The translations under genes and the position numbers were made by a program. DNA of 32,256 nucleotides, taken from assembly GCA_903929425.1 (NCBI GenBank), contig CAIYUO010000049.1:1-32256 (forward strand), written 5' to 3'. The stretch comes from an uncultured Bacteroidota bacterium (lineage in GTDB: Bacteria; Bacteroidota; Bacteroidia; Chitinophagales; Chitinophagaceae). The notes beneath the pieces are model-generated. The model was not told where the DNA came from and did no database searches. It worked only from the letters and a program-made list of their open reading frames with translations. The number at the start of each line of letters is the position of its first letter. The stretch's first letter is position 1. Shown one piece after another: positions 23,661-32,256 of this stretch.

Positions 23661-23701
23661 ACTAAAAAGAGACCACCCTTAAACGGTGATCTCTTTTTAG
23701 T
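23661..23701. terminator. Bidirectional terminator between rluD and the M1 peptidase gene
   Basis: A long stem ACTAAAAAGAGA...TCTCTTTTTAGT continues with four more pairs after one mismatch, around a CTTAAAC loop. The A/T-rich outer part supplies U-runs on both strands, fitting its place between convergent genes. Confidence 0.85.
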
Positions 23702-23753
23702 TTACGCCATATGAAATTTATACAAATTAGTTATATATACTAAAGCAATTATT

Positions 23754-25796
23754 TTACTGCTTCTTCCAAACATTATTAGCAGGATTAAAATCAGGTAGCA
23801 CATTGTCAGGGTCATATGTTACTGATTCAATAGCTTCAGTGCTTGGCACTTTAAAAGTCCAACTAACATTGCGCTCCCAAACCTCAACTGGTAATTTAAC
23901 ACGACTTATTTTACCACTAACCGTTTTTATTTCTAAAATTACTGGCATGGCCATTTTCTCCAAATTATCCAAAGTAATCATTGCCCCCTTTGTATAATCT
24001 GTGCTGTCTTGATTTACATTTCTAACAGCAACATCTAATCTCCAGTTATTTACAAACCAACCTCTCCAAAACCATTGCAAGCTTTCTCCCGCAACATTTT
24101 CAATGGTTCTAAAAAAGTCGTCTGGTGTAGGATGTTTAAATGCCCATCTTTTAATATAAGTTTGGAAAGCATAATCAAACCTTTCTTTCCCTAAAATTTG
24201 TTCTCTTAAAAATGTAAGGCCTTGGCCTGGTTTGCTATAAGACAATGTACCATTATTTCTTTCCTTATAGTTGTCAACATAACTTAAAACAGGTTCTAAA
24301 CCTGGTGCAGTATAAAAAGCACCAATACGATGCATATCAAGTTTTTGATTTGATTTATACTCTCCATTATTGAAATCTTCTTGCGATAAAGTATTGATAA
24401 AAGTATTAAAACCTTCATCCATCCATCCATATAAACGCTCATTAGACCCAACAATCATTGGGAACCAGGTGTGTCCAAATTCATGATCATTTACATGCAT
24501 TAGGCCAGCCGTTTTTGCACCCAGCCCACAAAACACAATACCAGGATACTCCATACCACCTGGACCTCCTGCTACTGCTGTTGCTGCAGGGTAAGGATAT
24601 TCATACCACTTGTTTGAATTGAATTCAATTGATTTTTTTACATATTCGGTTGAACGACCCCAAGCTAAATCACCATCACTTTCAACTGGATAAGCAGATA
24701 TTGCTAATGATGGTTTTCCTGAAGGCAGGTTCATTTTAGCAGCATCAATAATAAACGCCGACGATGCACCCCATGACGCGTCTCTCGCATTGGTAATTTT
24801 AAACTTCCATGTTAACTGTTTTTTAGCAGGTCGAGAAGCAGGATCCGTAACTTCTTCAGCAGAACGAATGATTACCGTTTTATCAGACTTTTTTGCTAAC
24901 TCCCAGCGTTTTAATTGTTCAGGTGTATAAACTTCAGCAGGATTTAATAACTCACCAGAACCTACCACCATAATATTAGCAGCTGCAGTAATATTTAAAT
25001 TAAAGTCACCATACTCCAAATAAAATTCTCCAGGTCCTGTGTAAGGTATTGCGTTCCACCCCATTATATCATCAAATACACATACCCTTGGATACCATTG
25101 TGCAATGGTATAAACTTTACCATTTTTTGTAGGAACATAACCCATACGATCGGAGCCATATTGAGGAGATATAAATGAATACTCGATTTTTAATTTCAAT
25201 TTTCCGCCTTTTGCTTGTAGTTCTGATGGCAAGAAAATTTGCATCCTAGTATCTTCTATTAAATATTTTACTTCAGTTGCAGTTTGCACTTTATCACCAC
25301 TTACTACTTTAACAGATTTGATTTTATAACCTGCGTCAAAATATTCACCATGTCCAGCATTACGGCTACCTACTGTTGGAACAATCATGGAACCTCTAGA
25401 ATCCAAGTTAAATAAATTTTGATCTAATTGCATCCAAATGAAATTCATTTTCAGAGGACTGTTATTGGTATAGGTCAACATTTCAGTACCTGAAATTTCA
25501 TTGTTTTGCTCGTTCAAATTAGCATCTATTGTATAGTCTGCTCTGTTTTGCCAATATCCTGGTCCTGGTTCGCCTGTTGCAGCTCGTTGATCATTTCCAT
25601 TTTTTGTATAAAAAAACGGAGCAAATAAGTCATGATAATCATATTTAGTTGCTGGTGCATTGGGATCAGGAACTTCTACTGGTCGTCTTCTCACATTTTG
25701 AGTTGCCTGTTGTGCAGGAGTTGGCGTTGTTTGTTGTGCTGAAATGATTGAGCTTGTACTCAATAATAAAAAACCGAGGGTAACTAAATGCTTCAT
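23754..25796 (-). CDS. Secreted M1-family zinc metallopeptidase
   Basis: A 680-residue exported peptidase. The signal peptide is about residues 1-20 (ending ISAQ), followed by a Pro/Thr/Gln-rich stretch. The M1 N-terminal beta domain leads to the substrate motif GGMEYPG (in place of GAMEN). The zinc site is HEFGH at 438-442, with the third ligand E461 in WMDEGFN, exactly the HEXXH-X18-E spacing of the clan. It probably trims peptides in the periplasm or outside the cell for nutrition. There is no C-terminal sorting domain. The PAP2 gene lies 125 bases upstream on the same strand. Confidence 0.93.
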   Translation of the reverse strand: MKHLVTLGFLLLSTSSIISAQQTTPTPAQQATQNVRRRPVEVPDPNAPATKYDYHDLFAPFFYTKNGNDQRAATGEPGPGYWQNRADYTIDANLNEQNNEISGTEMLTYTNNSPLKMNFIWMQLDQNLFNLDSRGSMIVPTVGSRNAGHGEYFDAGYKIKSVKVVSGDKVQTATEVKYLIEDTRMQIFLPSELQAKGGKLKLKIEYSFISPQYGSDRMGYVPTKNGKVYTIAQWYPRVCVFDDIMGWNAIPYTGPGEFYLEYGDFNLNITAAANIMVVGSGELLNPAEVYTPEQLKRWELAKKSDKTVIIRSAEEVTDPASRPAKKQLTWKFKITNARDASWGASSAFIIDAAKMNLPSGKPSLAISAYPVESDGDLAWGRSTEYVKKSIEFNSNKWYEYPYPAATAVAGGPGGMEYPGIVFCGLGAKTAGLMHVNDHEFGHTWFPMIVGSNERLYGWMDEGFNTFINTLSQEDFNNGEYKSNQKLDMHRIGAFYTAPGLEPVLSYVDNYKERNNGTLSYSKPGQGLTFLREQILGKERFDYAFQTYIKRWAFKHPTPDDFFRTIENVAGESLQWFWRGWFVNNWRLDVAVRNVNQDSTDYTKGAMITLDNLEKMAMPVILEIKTVSGKISRVKLPVEVWERNVSWTFKVPSTEAIESVTYDPDNVLPDFNPANNVWKKQ

Positions 25797-25921
25797 TATA
25801 TTACTTTTCTATTTAAAATGGTGATCATACGATTTATTCAATCGTAGTTAAGAATATTGTGATTACGAATATAATTAAATTATTAAAATTTAGCTAACAA
25901 TGATTAGTCAAGTATTACAGT

Positions 25922-26497
25922 TTAACTATTTCCCTGCCATTTATGAAATAGTTTACCATTGAAGTAACCAACGATAATACCTATCAAGGAGCCGGCTAAA
26001 ATGTCTAATGGGAAATGCACCCCTACATATACTTGTGCATATGCTATTAATGCCGCCCAACCCAAAAACAAGTAACGATAGTTTTTCAATAAAGGCTGTA
26101 AAGTGACCACTAAAAAAACTGCAATGCCAAAATGATTCGCAGCATGTGATGAAGTAAAACTAAAACCTCCTGAACAATGATCCAGTAATAATCTTGTATG
26201 TTGCATTAATTCTGGATCGGCACATGGTCTTAATCTGTGAAAAAATGGTTTAAAAAAGTGGCTGCTAATTTGATCCGTTAACGTGATATTAACGGCTACT
26301 AATACCAACCATTTCCATGATTTTTTACCCCATTTATAAATCAAAAATGTAAGTAAAATAATATACAAAGGGATCCAATTATTTGAATTTCTAACCCAAG
26401 GCATTATATTATCCAACAAGGAATTGGTCCATTTATCATTGATACTGGCAAACAGGGCATGATCCTCCGCTATTATTTGTGTTAGAAAGTCATTCAT
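25922..26497 (-). CDS. PAP2-family membrane phosphatase
   Basis: A 191-residue integral membrane phosphatase with about five to six helices. The three PAP2 motifs are visible: KX6RP at K83-P91 (KPFFHRLRP), SSHAAN at 116-121 (PSGH equivalent, H118 catalytic), and VYVGVHFPLDIL with H161 and D165. The arginine that normally starts motif 3 is Gln155 here. Likely substrates are undecaprenyl pyrophosphate, phosphatidic acid or phosphatidylglycerophosphate; the sequence does not decide. Divergent from the phosphohexomutase gene across 78 bases. Confidence 0.88.
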   Translation of the reverse strand: MNDFLTQIIAEDHALFASINDKWTNSLLDNIMPWVRNSNNWIPLYIILLTFLIYKWGKKSWKWLVLVAVNITLTDQISSHFFKPFFHRLRPCADPELMQHTRLLLDHCSGGFSFTSSHAANHFGIAVFLVVTLQPLLKNYRYLFLGWAALIAYAQVYVGVHFPLDILAGSLIGIIVGYFNGKLFHKWQGNS

Positions 26498-26535
26498 GAT
26501 TTGATAAAGATACCAAGAAGTGCAAAAATTTGAAC

Positions 26536-26543
26536 TAAATTTG
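26536..26543 (+). promoter_or_regulatory. Candidate -7 box for the phosphohexomutase-cysteine desulfurase pair
   Basis: TAAATTTG matches TAnnTTTG and ends 32 bases before the ATG at 26576. No TTTG at the expected -33 spacing is seen. Confidence 0.4.
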
Positions 26544-26575
26544 TAAATCCTTTTTAATAAGTAAAATACTACTAT

Positions 26576-27958
26576 ATGTCTCTCATAAAAAGCATTTCTG
26601 GATTTAGGGGTACCATTGGAGGTCGTCCTAATGACAACCTTACACCTATTGATATTGTAAAATTTGCCTCCGCCTATGGAACTTGGTTAAAAAGCAAATC
26701 TGCGGGTCCTAAAACAGTAGTCGTTGGTCGTGATGGTCGAATGAGTGGCGAAATGGTAGAAGCTTTAGTAGAGCAGAGTTTATTAGCCTTAGGCATTAAC
26801 GTTATTCATTTGGGATTAAGCACTACCCCTACCGTTGAAATGAGTGTTGTGTTTGAAAAAGCTGACGGTGGAATTATATTAACTGCAAGCCACAATCCTA
26901 AAGAATGGAATGCTCTTAAATTATTAAATGAGAAGGGTGAATTTGTAAGTGGTGAGGACGGAAAAATAATTTTAAACTTTGCTGCAAATGACGACTTTAA
27001 TTATGCATCGGTGGATGCTATGGGAAAAATAATTGCAAATAGTGATAGCCTTGAAAAACACATCAATGCGATTTTAGCATACCCTTTAGTGGATATCAAT
27101 GCCATCAAAGCTGCAAATTTTACAGTGGTAGTGGATGCCATAAATAGTTCCGGCGCATTTACGGTTCCTGCTTTATTGAACGCTATTGGTGTTTCAAATA
27201 TCAAAGTTTTGAATGCAGAGATGACAGGTAATTTTGCACACAATCCCGAACCCTTAAAAGAGCATTTAACTGACTTATGTGATACCGTAATAAAGGAAAA
27301 AGCCCATTTAGGAATAGCTGTTGACCCCGATGTTGATAGATTATGTTTTGTGAGTGAGGATGGTGAATTATTTGGTGAAGAATACACCTTAGTAGCAGTT
27401 GCTGACTATATATTACAAAACAAAAAAGGGGCAACAGTTAGTAATTTATCCTCCACAAGAGCCTTGCGTGATGTAACTGAAAAATATGGCTGTACTTACC
27501 ATGCAAGTGCTGTTGGAGAAGTAAATGTGGTGACCATGATGAAAAATCAAAACGCTGTTATTGGTGGTGAAGGAAATGGTGGAATCATTTTGCCTGACTT
27601 ACATTACGGAAGAGACGCTTTAATTGGCATTGCCTTATTTTTGACCCATTTGGCTAAATCAAAAATAACCACCTCCGCATTAAGAGCTAGCTATCCTGCT
27701 TATTTTATGAGCAAGCAAAAAATGGAATTAGATGGATCTATTTCATTAGACAAAATTTTTGCTGTTTTAGAAACAAAATTTGGACAATACCCTATCAATA
27801 AAGTAGATGGATTTAAAATAGATTTTGAAAAGGCTTGGGTACATTTAAGATCAAGTAATACAGAACCCATCATACGTATATATACCGAAGCTCCATCTCA
27901 AAAGGAGGCCGATGAACTTGCTCAAGAGATCATTGCTATTATTGGAACAATTAAGTAA
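26576..27958 (+). CDS. glmM: Phosphohexomutase, probably phosphoglucosamine mutase (GlmM-type)
   Basis: A 460-residue alpha-D-phosphohexomutase that moves phosphate between C6 and C1 of a hexose; in the GlmM role it supplies glucosamine-1-phosphate for UDP-GlcNAc. Domain 1 begins ISGFRGTIGG and has the phosphoserine loop TASHNP with S105. The magnesium loop DPDVDRL is at 250-256. The sugar-binding loop GGEGNGG comes later, and the phosphate-binding loop LRSSNTEPIIRIYTEA lies near the C-terminus. The sugar-binding loop reads GEGNGG rather than GEMSGH (phosphomannomutase), which supports a GlmM-like role, but phosphomannomutase or phosphoglucomutase activity cannot be excluded. The next gene follows after 10 bases. 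Confidence 0.87.
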   Translation: MSLIKSISGFRGTIGGRPNDNLTPIDIVKFASAYGTWLKSKSAGPKTVVVGRDGRMSGEMVEALVEQSLLALGINVIHLGLSTTPTVEMSVVFEKADGGIILTASHNPKEWNALKLLNEKGEFVSGEDGKIILNFAANDDFNYASVDAMGKIIANSDSLEKHINAILAYPLVDINAIKAANFTVVVDAINSSGAFTVPALLNAIGVSNIKVLNAEMTGNFAHNPEPLKEHLTDLCDTVIKEKAHLGIAVDPDVDRLCFVSEDGELFGEEYTLVAVADYILQNKKGATVSNLSSTRALRDVTEKYGCTYHASAVGEVNVVTMMKNQNAVIGGEGNGGIILPDLHYGRDALIGIALFLTHLAKSKITTSALRASYPAYFMSKQKMELDGSISLDKIFAVLETKFGQYPINKVDGFKIDFEKAWVHLRSSNTEPIIRIYTEAPSQKEADELAQEIIAIIGTIK

Positions 27959-27968
27959 TTTAGCAAAT

Positions 27969-29096
27969 ATGGAAAGAATTTATTTAGATAATGCCGCAAC
28001 CACTTCACTCGATCCAATAGTACTTGAAGCTATGATGCCCTATTTGACAGACAAATTTGGCAATCCATCTTCCATTTATAGCTATGGCAGGGAATCAAGA
28101 ATGGCAGTTGAACAAGCGCGTAAATCAGTGGCGAAAATTTTAGGAGCAAGGCCATCAGAAATATTTTTCACAAGTGGTGGTACAGAGAGCAGCAATACGG
28201 TTTTAAATGCCTGTATACATGATTTAGGTTGCAAGCATATTATAAGTTCACCTATTGAGCACCATGCAACATTACATACGGTTGAATATTTAGCTAAAGC
28301 TGCAGGTGTGAAACTAAGCTATATAACTATTTTACCAAATGGGCATATTGATTTAAATCATTTACAACAACTACTTGAAAGTAATAATGACAAAACTATT
28401 GTTAGCATCATGCATGCTAACAATGAAATAGGTAATATGATTGACTTATTTAAAGTCGGCGAAATTTGCAAAAAACACAACGCTTATTTTCACAGTGACA
28501 CGGTTCAGACCGTTGGACATTTCCCTTTCAATTTAAAAGAAACACCTGTTGATTTTATCACAGGTGCTGGCCATAAATTTCATGGACCAAAAGGTGTGGG
28601 CATTTTGTACATTAATGAAAATATTAAAATTAATCCACTTGTACATGGCGGCGCACAGGAAAGAAATATGCGTGCAGGTACCGAAAACTTATACGGTATT
28701 GTTGGATTTGCAAAAGCGTTAGAATTAGCTACTGAAAATCATGAAAAAGATAGCGCTTATGTTCATACATTAAAAAAATACATGCATGACCAATTAATTG
28801 CTGAAATACCAGGAGTGAGCTTCAATGGAGACAGCTTTGGTGATAGCCTTTACACTTTATTAAGTGTAAATTTTCCAAAAAATGAAAAATCAGAGATGAT
28901 GTTATTCAATTTAGACATACATCATATTTGCGCTAGTGGAGGAAGTGCCTGTTCAAGTGGAGCACAACAAGGATCGCATGTTATTAATGCACTAAATAAA
29001 GGAAATGATATCGCAACTATTCGCTTTTCATTTTCAAAAAATAACACCAAGACCGAAATTGACAAAGTGATTATAACCCTTAAAGAATTATTATAA
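27969..29096 (+). CDS. Cysteine desulfurase (NifS/IscS family)
   Basis: A 375-residue PLP enzyme that takes sulfur from cysteine for Fe-S clusters or thio-modification. It starts MERIYLDNAATT, the standard N-terminus, so ATG 27969 is chosen over an in-frame ATG at 27912 that would add 19 unrelated residues and overlap the upstream gene. Motifs: SGGTESSN (69-76), MHANNEIGN, HSDTVQTVGH, the PLP lysine K203 in GAGHKFHGPKG, RAGTEN, and the active cysteine C328 in SGGSACSSG. Cys321 lies nearby. No iscU, sufE or other cluster-assembly gene is adjacent; the upstream mutase gene ends 10 bases before it and is probably co-transcribed. Confidence 0.93.
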   Translation: MERIYLDNAATTSLDPIVLEAMMPYLTDKFGNPSSIYSYGRESRMAVEQARKSVAKILGARPSEIFFTSGGTESSNTVLNACIHDLGCKHIISSPIEHHATLHTVEYLAKAAGVKLSYITILPNGHIDLNHLQQLLESNNDKTIVSIMHANNEIGNMIDLFKVGEICKKHNAYFHSDTVQTVGHFPFNLKETPVDFITGAGHKFHGPKGVGILYINENIKINPLVHGGAQERNMRAGTENLYGIVGFAKALELATENHEKDSAYVHTLKKYMHDQLIAEIPGVSFNGDSFGDSLYTLLSVNFPKNEKSEMMLFNLDIHHICASGGSACSSGAQQGSHVINALNKGNDIATIRFSFSKNNTKTEIDKVIITLKELL

Positions 29097-29140
29097 ACTA
29101 GCCTCTATATTTAGAGCGTTAAATTAAAATAGTTACGTAT

Positions 29141-29174
29141 AAAAAAAGGTCCCAAGTTTTTGGGACCTTTTTTT
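29141..29174. terminator. Bidirectional terminator between cysteine desulfurase and DUF2723 genes
   Basis: An 8-bp stem GGTCCCAA / TTGGGACC with loop GTTT is flanked by seven A and seven T, giving a classical terminator on both strands between two convergent genes. Confidence 0.94.
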
Positions 29175-29188
29175 ATATTAAGTGGTTT

Positions 29189-32100
29189 TTATTTTGTGGG
29201 CGGAACCGAAGTTTTCAGTTTGGCGTAATCTTGTTCCATTTTGCTGATGGTGCTCATTAATTGATAAGAGCTTAGGCTTTCTTGAACAAATGACATTTGT
29301 TTATTACTTAACCCGCTTGGTTTACCTTGATAAGCTAATTCAAGGTTTTGTAAAAACTGATCCTCACTCATATTATCGCCCATTGACTTATAATATGCGG
29401 TTTGTTGTTTAAGATCCTTCAACAGCGCAGTTGATACCTTTTTTGCTAATTCAAGGTCTTCAGCTGCATAGCATGCTTGTAAAAACACATAGGAGAAATA
29501 ATCATGCTGATTGCCTCTATTGGACGTCATAGCATAAGGGAAACTTTTTTGATTGGTTTCAGCATCCATTTTTCTAAGGACTTTTCTAGCACTGTCTTTT
29601 TTACCTTCCAATACCAATGCTTCGGCAATTTGTGCAATTGAATATCTAATGGAGTTTAAATGACGTCTATTTTCCTCGTCATAATAAACAGTTGGATTTT
29701 TAGCATTCCCAAATGCAAATTTGTTCATGACGTTATTATAAGCAACCTCTGTATTAACTGAACCTTCACCTATCACTGGAACTAACTGGTATGACATACC
29801 TGTTTGACGCACATATTTATCTAATCCTAATTCCTTTAATTCTTGTAAGGAAGTAAAACAAACAGGGCGCTTAAATTGCGTAGTGGCAATAATAGCATAC
29901 ATCGCCATTTCATTTTTTACCAAATATTGACGATTCGGATTGAAATCAATCAACAATTCATTAACAACACTATCGGTAGGTTTAACAATCCCTGCAGCCA
30001 GCGCATATGCCTTATTTACAGGCACTTTGAATTTATGCGTAGGGAAAATATTAACAGGGCCTTCATTTGTTTGTGCCATATATTTTCCTGCAGCATCGCC
30101 TATTACATATCTTAAAACGGAATCTAAATCATGATATCTTTTTTCACCAAATTCAGGTAAGTCATTGTAATAAGCAACATTTAATTTGTTTCCAGCTACT
30201 TGTTCTTCTGTAAAAATAACATCAAACTTTTCGCTTTGATTCACCTTATATCTCAACTCTCTCATATACCAGTCGGAACCTAAAAGACTATTTACAACAA
30301 CACGAACATCAGGACGTATACCTTCCACCTCTTGCGCATACCATAATGGATAAGTGTCATTATCACCAAATGAAAATAAAATAGCATTAGGAGGACAACT
30401 TTCTAAATAGTTACGAGCTAAGTCACGTGGCAATGTTTTTTGACTTCTGTCATGATCATCCCACTCCTGCTGCGCCATTAACGTAGGCACTGCTAATAAA
30501 CATACTAATGTTGCTGCTATTGCGGCGACACGTTGATTTACAAATTTGGTAAACCATTCAATCACTTGAAGTACACCCAATCCAATCCAAATAGCAAATG
30601 CATAAAATGACCCAACATAGGCGTAATCACGTTCACGTGGTTGCAAACTTACTTGATTCAAATAAATAACAATGGCTATACCCGTAAAGAAAAATAGCAA
30701 AGCTGTTACTACAAAATCCTTTTTTGTTTTTTGTGTTTGATAAATAAATCCAATGATGCCTAATATAAATGGCAACATAAATAAAGTATTATGGGCTTTA
30801 TTTAGTTTGCTAATGGAATCAGGTAATTTAGTTTGATCACCAAAAAATAAATTATCTACAAATGAAATACCTGTGATAAAATTACCATCTCTTACATTAC
30901 CGAAACCCTGCAAATCGTTTTGCTTACCTGCAAAATTCCATAAAAAATAACGCATATACATAAACCCAAACTGGTAGGTGGCAAAATATTTAATATTGTC
31001 TCTTAAAGTTGGCGCCTCTCCGTCTACAACACCAGCAAATGCCTTGTAGCTATCCATTTGGCCACGGTCATTGTCTCCGTCCCACATTCTTGGGAACAAG
31101 TGAGCTGAAGGTGCTGAACTCCAATCTCTTTTATAATTTTTACCGGCTAAATCATACGTTTTTGCTGCTTTAACATATTGGTCACTTCCTTCAATATTAT
31201 CGACTTTGTCAATGTAGTCTGGTCCATATAAAATAGGCCAATCTCCATATTGCTCTCTTCCTAAATACCCTACAAGCGTTACTGGATTGTCTACATTATA
31301 CATATCGACTGACGGGTCAGCACTTGAACGAATCATGGTAGTCAAATAACTTGTATAGCCCAATAAGAAAAATGCAGTTGACCAAATGCCAAGCTTTAAA
31401 AAATACATGCCTTTTTTATTCGCATAATAAATTCCAAAACTTAAAAGGGCCGCTACTAAAACAAAGAAAGTAATAAACCCACTAAAGAATGGTAATCCAA
31501 AATTATTTACAAATGCAACATCAAAAGCGCCAGCCCATTTGATGGTATATTGAATAAGAAAAACTTGAATAAACCCTGTAATAATCACACCAATGATAAA
31601 AGCAAAAATACCACCTTTCCAACTTGCTTTGTAATTTCTGAAATAATAAACCATCACGATGGCCGGTATCGTCAATAAATTCAATAAGTGAACACCAATT
31701 GAAATACCCATCATATAAAATATAAAAATCACCCACTTGTCAGCACCAGGCTGATCGGCGCTATGCTCCCATTTTAAAATTGCCCAAAATACCAATGCTG
31801 TGAAAAATGAACTCAATGCATATACTTCACCTTCAACTGCGCTATACCAAAATGAATCTGAAAAAGTATAAGCCAAAGCACCTACTATTCCAGCTCCCAT
31901 AATGGATATAATTTGAACACTGCTTAAAGCCTCATTTCCTTTTTGAACAATTCTTTTTGCAAAATGCGTAATGGTCCAAAATAAAAACATAATAGTAAAC
32001 CCACTAGCTAACGCACTCATTATGTTCACCGCCTTAGCAGCAGTTAAAGGATTATCACCAAATAATATGATAAAAATTCGACCTAATAATACAAACATAG

Positions 32101-32256
32101 GGGCACCAGGAGGGTGCGGAATTTGTAATTTATAAGCACTACTGATAAACTCACCACAATCCCAAAAGCTACCTGTAGCTTCAGTGGTCATAATGTAAAC
32201 CGTACATGCAATGAGGGTTACTATCCAACCCGTCCAATTATTCACTTTTTTAAAGT
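29189..32256 (-). CDS. DUF2723 integral membrane protein, GT-C-like (5' end outside window)
   Basis: At least 1,018 residues. The N-terminal half has about 12 membrane helices and the C-terminal half is soluble. The first loop carries FWDCGEFISSAYKLQIPHPPGAP, the conserved acidic block of DUF2723 that resembles the catalytic Asp region of GT-C glycosyltransferases. The human relative TMEM260 is a protein O-mannosyltransferase, so a role in glycosylating exported proteins is plausible but inferred. The soluble part includes SFGDNDTYPLWYAQEVEGIRPDVRVV and helical, TPR-like segments near the end. The GTG at 32245 is preceded in frame by codons for FKK, a common N-terminus in relatives, so the true start probably lies beyond 32256. 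Confidence 0.88.
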   Translation of the reverse strand, partial: FKKVNNWTGWIVTLIACTVYIMTTEATGSFWDCGEFISSAYKLQIPHPPGAPMFVLLGRIFIILFGDNPLTAAKAVNIMSALASGFTIMFLFWTITHFAKRIVQKGNEALSSVQIISIMGAGIVGALAYTFSDSFWYSAVEGEVYALSSFFTALVFWAILKWEHSADQPGADKWVIFIFYMMGISIGVHLLNLLTIPAIVMVYYFRNYKASWKGGIFAFIIGVIITGFIQVFLIQYTIKWAGAFDVAFVNNFGLPFFSGFITFFVLVAALLSFGIYYANKKGMYFLKLGIWSTAFFLLGYTSYLTTMIRSSADPSVDMYNVDNPVTLVGYLGREQYGDWPILYGPDYIDKVDNIEGSDQYVKAAKTYDLAGKNYKRDWSSAPSAHLFPRMWDGDNDRGQMDSYKAFAGVVDGEAPTLRDNIKYFATYQFGFMYMRYFLWNFAGKQNDLQGFGNVRDGNFITGISFVDNLFFGDQTKLPDSISKLNKAHNTLFMLPFILGIIGFIYQTQKTKKDFVVTALLFFFTGIAIVIYLNQVSLQPRERDYAYVGSFYAFAIWIGLGVLQVIEWFTKFVNQRVAAIAATLVCLLAVPTLMAQQEWDDHDRSQKTLPRDLARNYLESCPPNAILFSFGDNDTYPLWYAQEVEGIRPDVRVVVNSLLGSDWYMRELRYKVNQSEKFDVIFTEEQVAGNKLNVAYYNDLPEFGEKRYHDLDSVLRYVIGDAAGKYMAQTNEGPVNIFPTHKFKVPVNKAYALAAGIVKPTDSVVNELLIDFNPNRQYLVKNEMAMYAIIATTQFKRPVCFTSLQELKELGLDKYVRQTGMSYQLVPVIGEGSVNTEVAYNNVMNKFAFGNAKNPTVYYDEENRRHLNSIRYSIAQIAEALVLEGKKDSARKVLRKMDAETNQKSFPYAMTSNRGNQHDYFSYVFLQACYAAEDLELAKKVSTALLKDLKQQTAYYKSMGDNMSEDQFLQNLELAYQGKPSGLSNKQMSFVQESLSSYQLMSTISKMEQDYAKLKTSVPPTK

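Noticed and set aside
25797..25921. Inverted repeat TACGATT/AATCGTA in the gap before the M1 peptidase gene as a terminator
   Set aside because: The stem is short and AT-rich with no U-run, and no consensus promoter could be placed around it, so no role is supported.
27001..27387. A 128-codon minus-strand frame inside the phosphohexomutase gene
   Set aside because: It has no promoter, domain or conservation signal and overlaps conserved catalytic loops of the real gene.
27912..27968. Extended N-terminus for the cysteine desulfurase (19 extra residues)
   Set aside because: The family starts at MERIYLDNAATT, and the extension lies inside the upstream coding sequence and reads as unrelated hydrophobic residues.

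Overview
The window comes from an AT-rich bacterial chromosome, almost certainly Bacteroidota and probably Chitinophagaceae-like. The evidence is: TAnnTTTG promoter boxes with almost no Shine-Dalgarno sequences; an OmpA protein with thrombospondin type-3 repeats; a DUF2723 membrane protein; a DAHP synthase with a C-terminal chorismate mutase; and an ECF sigma factor with a membrane anti-sigma-like partner. Nothing suggests a phage, plasmid, IS element or CRISPR array, and most genes are housekeeping genes. The family-level assignment is inferred from protein style only. LAYOUT. 1-5.7 kb (+): ammonium transporter with its own terminator, PlsC-type acyltransferase, PriA, MurB. 5.8-17.5 kb (-): one long, tightly spaced run read from right to left: leader/attenuator, pheA, aminotransferase, tyrA, DEAD-box helicase, DAHP synthase-chorismate mutase, aroB, aroA, aroC, DUF952, RlpA-like, OmpA-like. 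It covers entry into the shikimate pathway, several middle steps (aroB, aroA, aroC) and both the Phe and Tyr branches. 17.5-19.8 kb: a small accessory block with a 28-residue membrane peptide (+), a 58-residue lipoprotein (-), an ECF sigma factor (+) and a single-pass protein joining an anti-sigma-like N-terminus to an HtrA-like serine protease (+). 19.9-32.3 kb: nucleotidyltransferase (-), PLP-dependent deaminase-like protein (+), lipB (-), rluD (+), M1 peptidase (-), PAP2 phosphatase (-), phosphohexomutase (+), cysteine desulfurase (+) and a DUF2723 protein (-) whose 5' end lies outside the window. MAIN DISCOVERIES. (1) Upstream of pheA on the minus strand lies a complete transcription attenuator that ordinary gene callers would miss. 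It has a TATATTTG promoter box and a 27-codon leader peptide with ten consecutive aromatic codons (W-F-Y-F-F-F-Y-F-Y-F). A 1:2 hairpin lies inside the coding region, strand 2 carries GCCGGG that can compete for the terminator, and a 9-bp GC-rich terminator ends in seven U. It probably tunes the aromatic operon to charged tRNA-Phe/Tyr supply. Two 12-bp direct repeats exactly 20 bp apart overlap the promoter and may add a second layer of control. (2) The ECF sigma gene and the divergent lipoprotein gene share a bipartite sequence (GGTTAC...GTATTAATA, 21 nt start to start on both strands), which looks like a promoter read by that sigma factor. Together with the anti-sigma-like/protease fusion downstream, this suggests a compact envelope-stress circuit in which the tethering anti-sigma protein carries its own periplasmic protease. 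Smaller observations include near-leaderless divergent promoters between lipB and rluD, a helicase gene embedded in the aromatic operon, and catalytic-residue substitutions in the aminotransferase and the RlpA-like protein.
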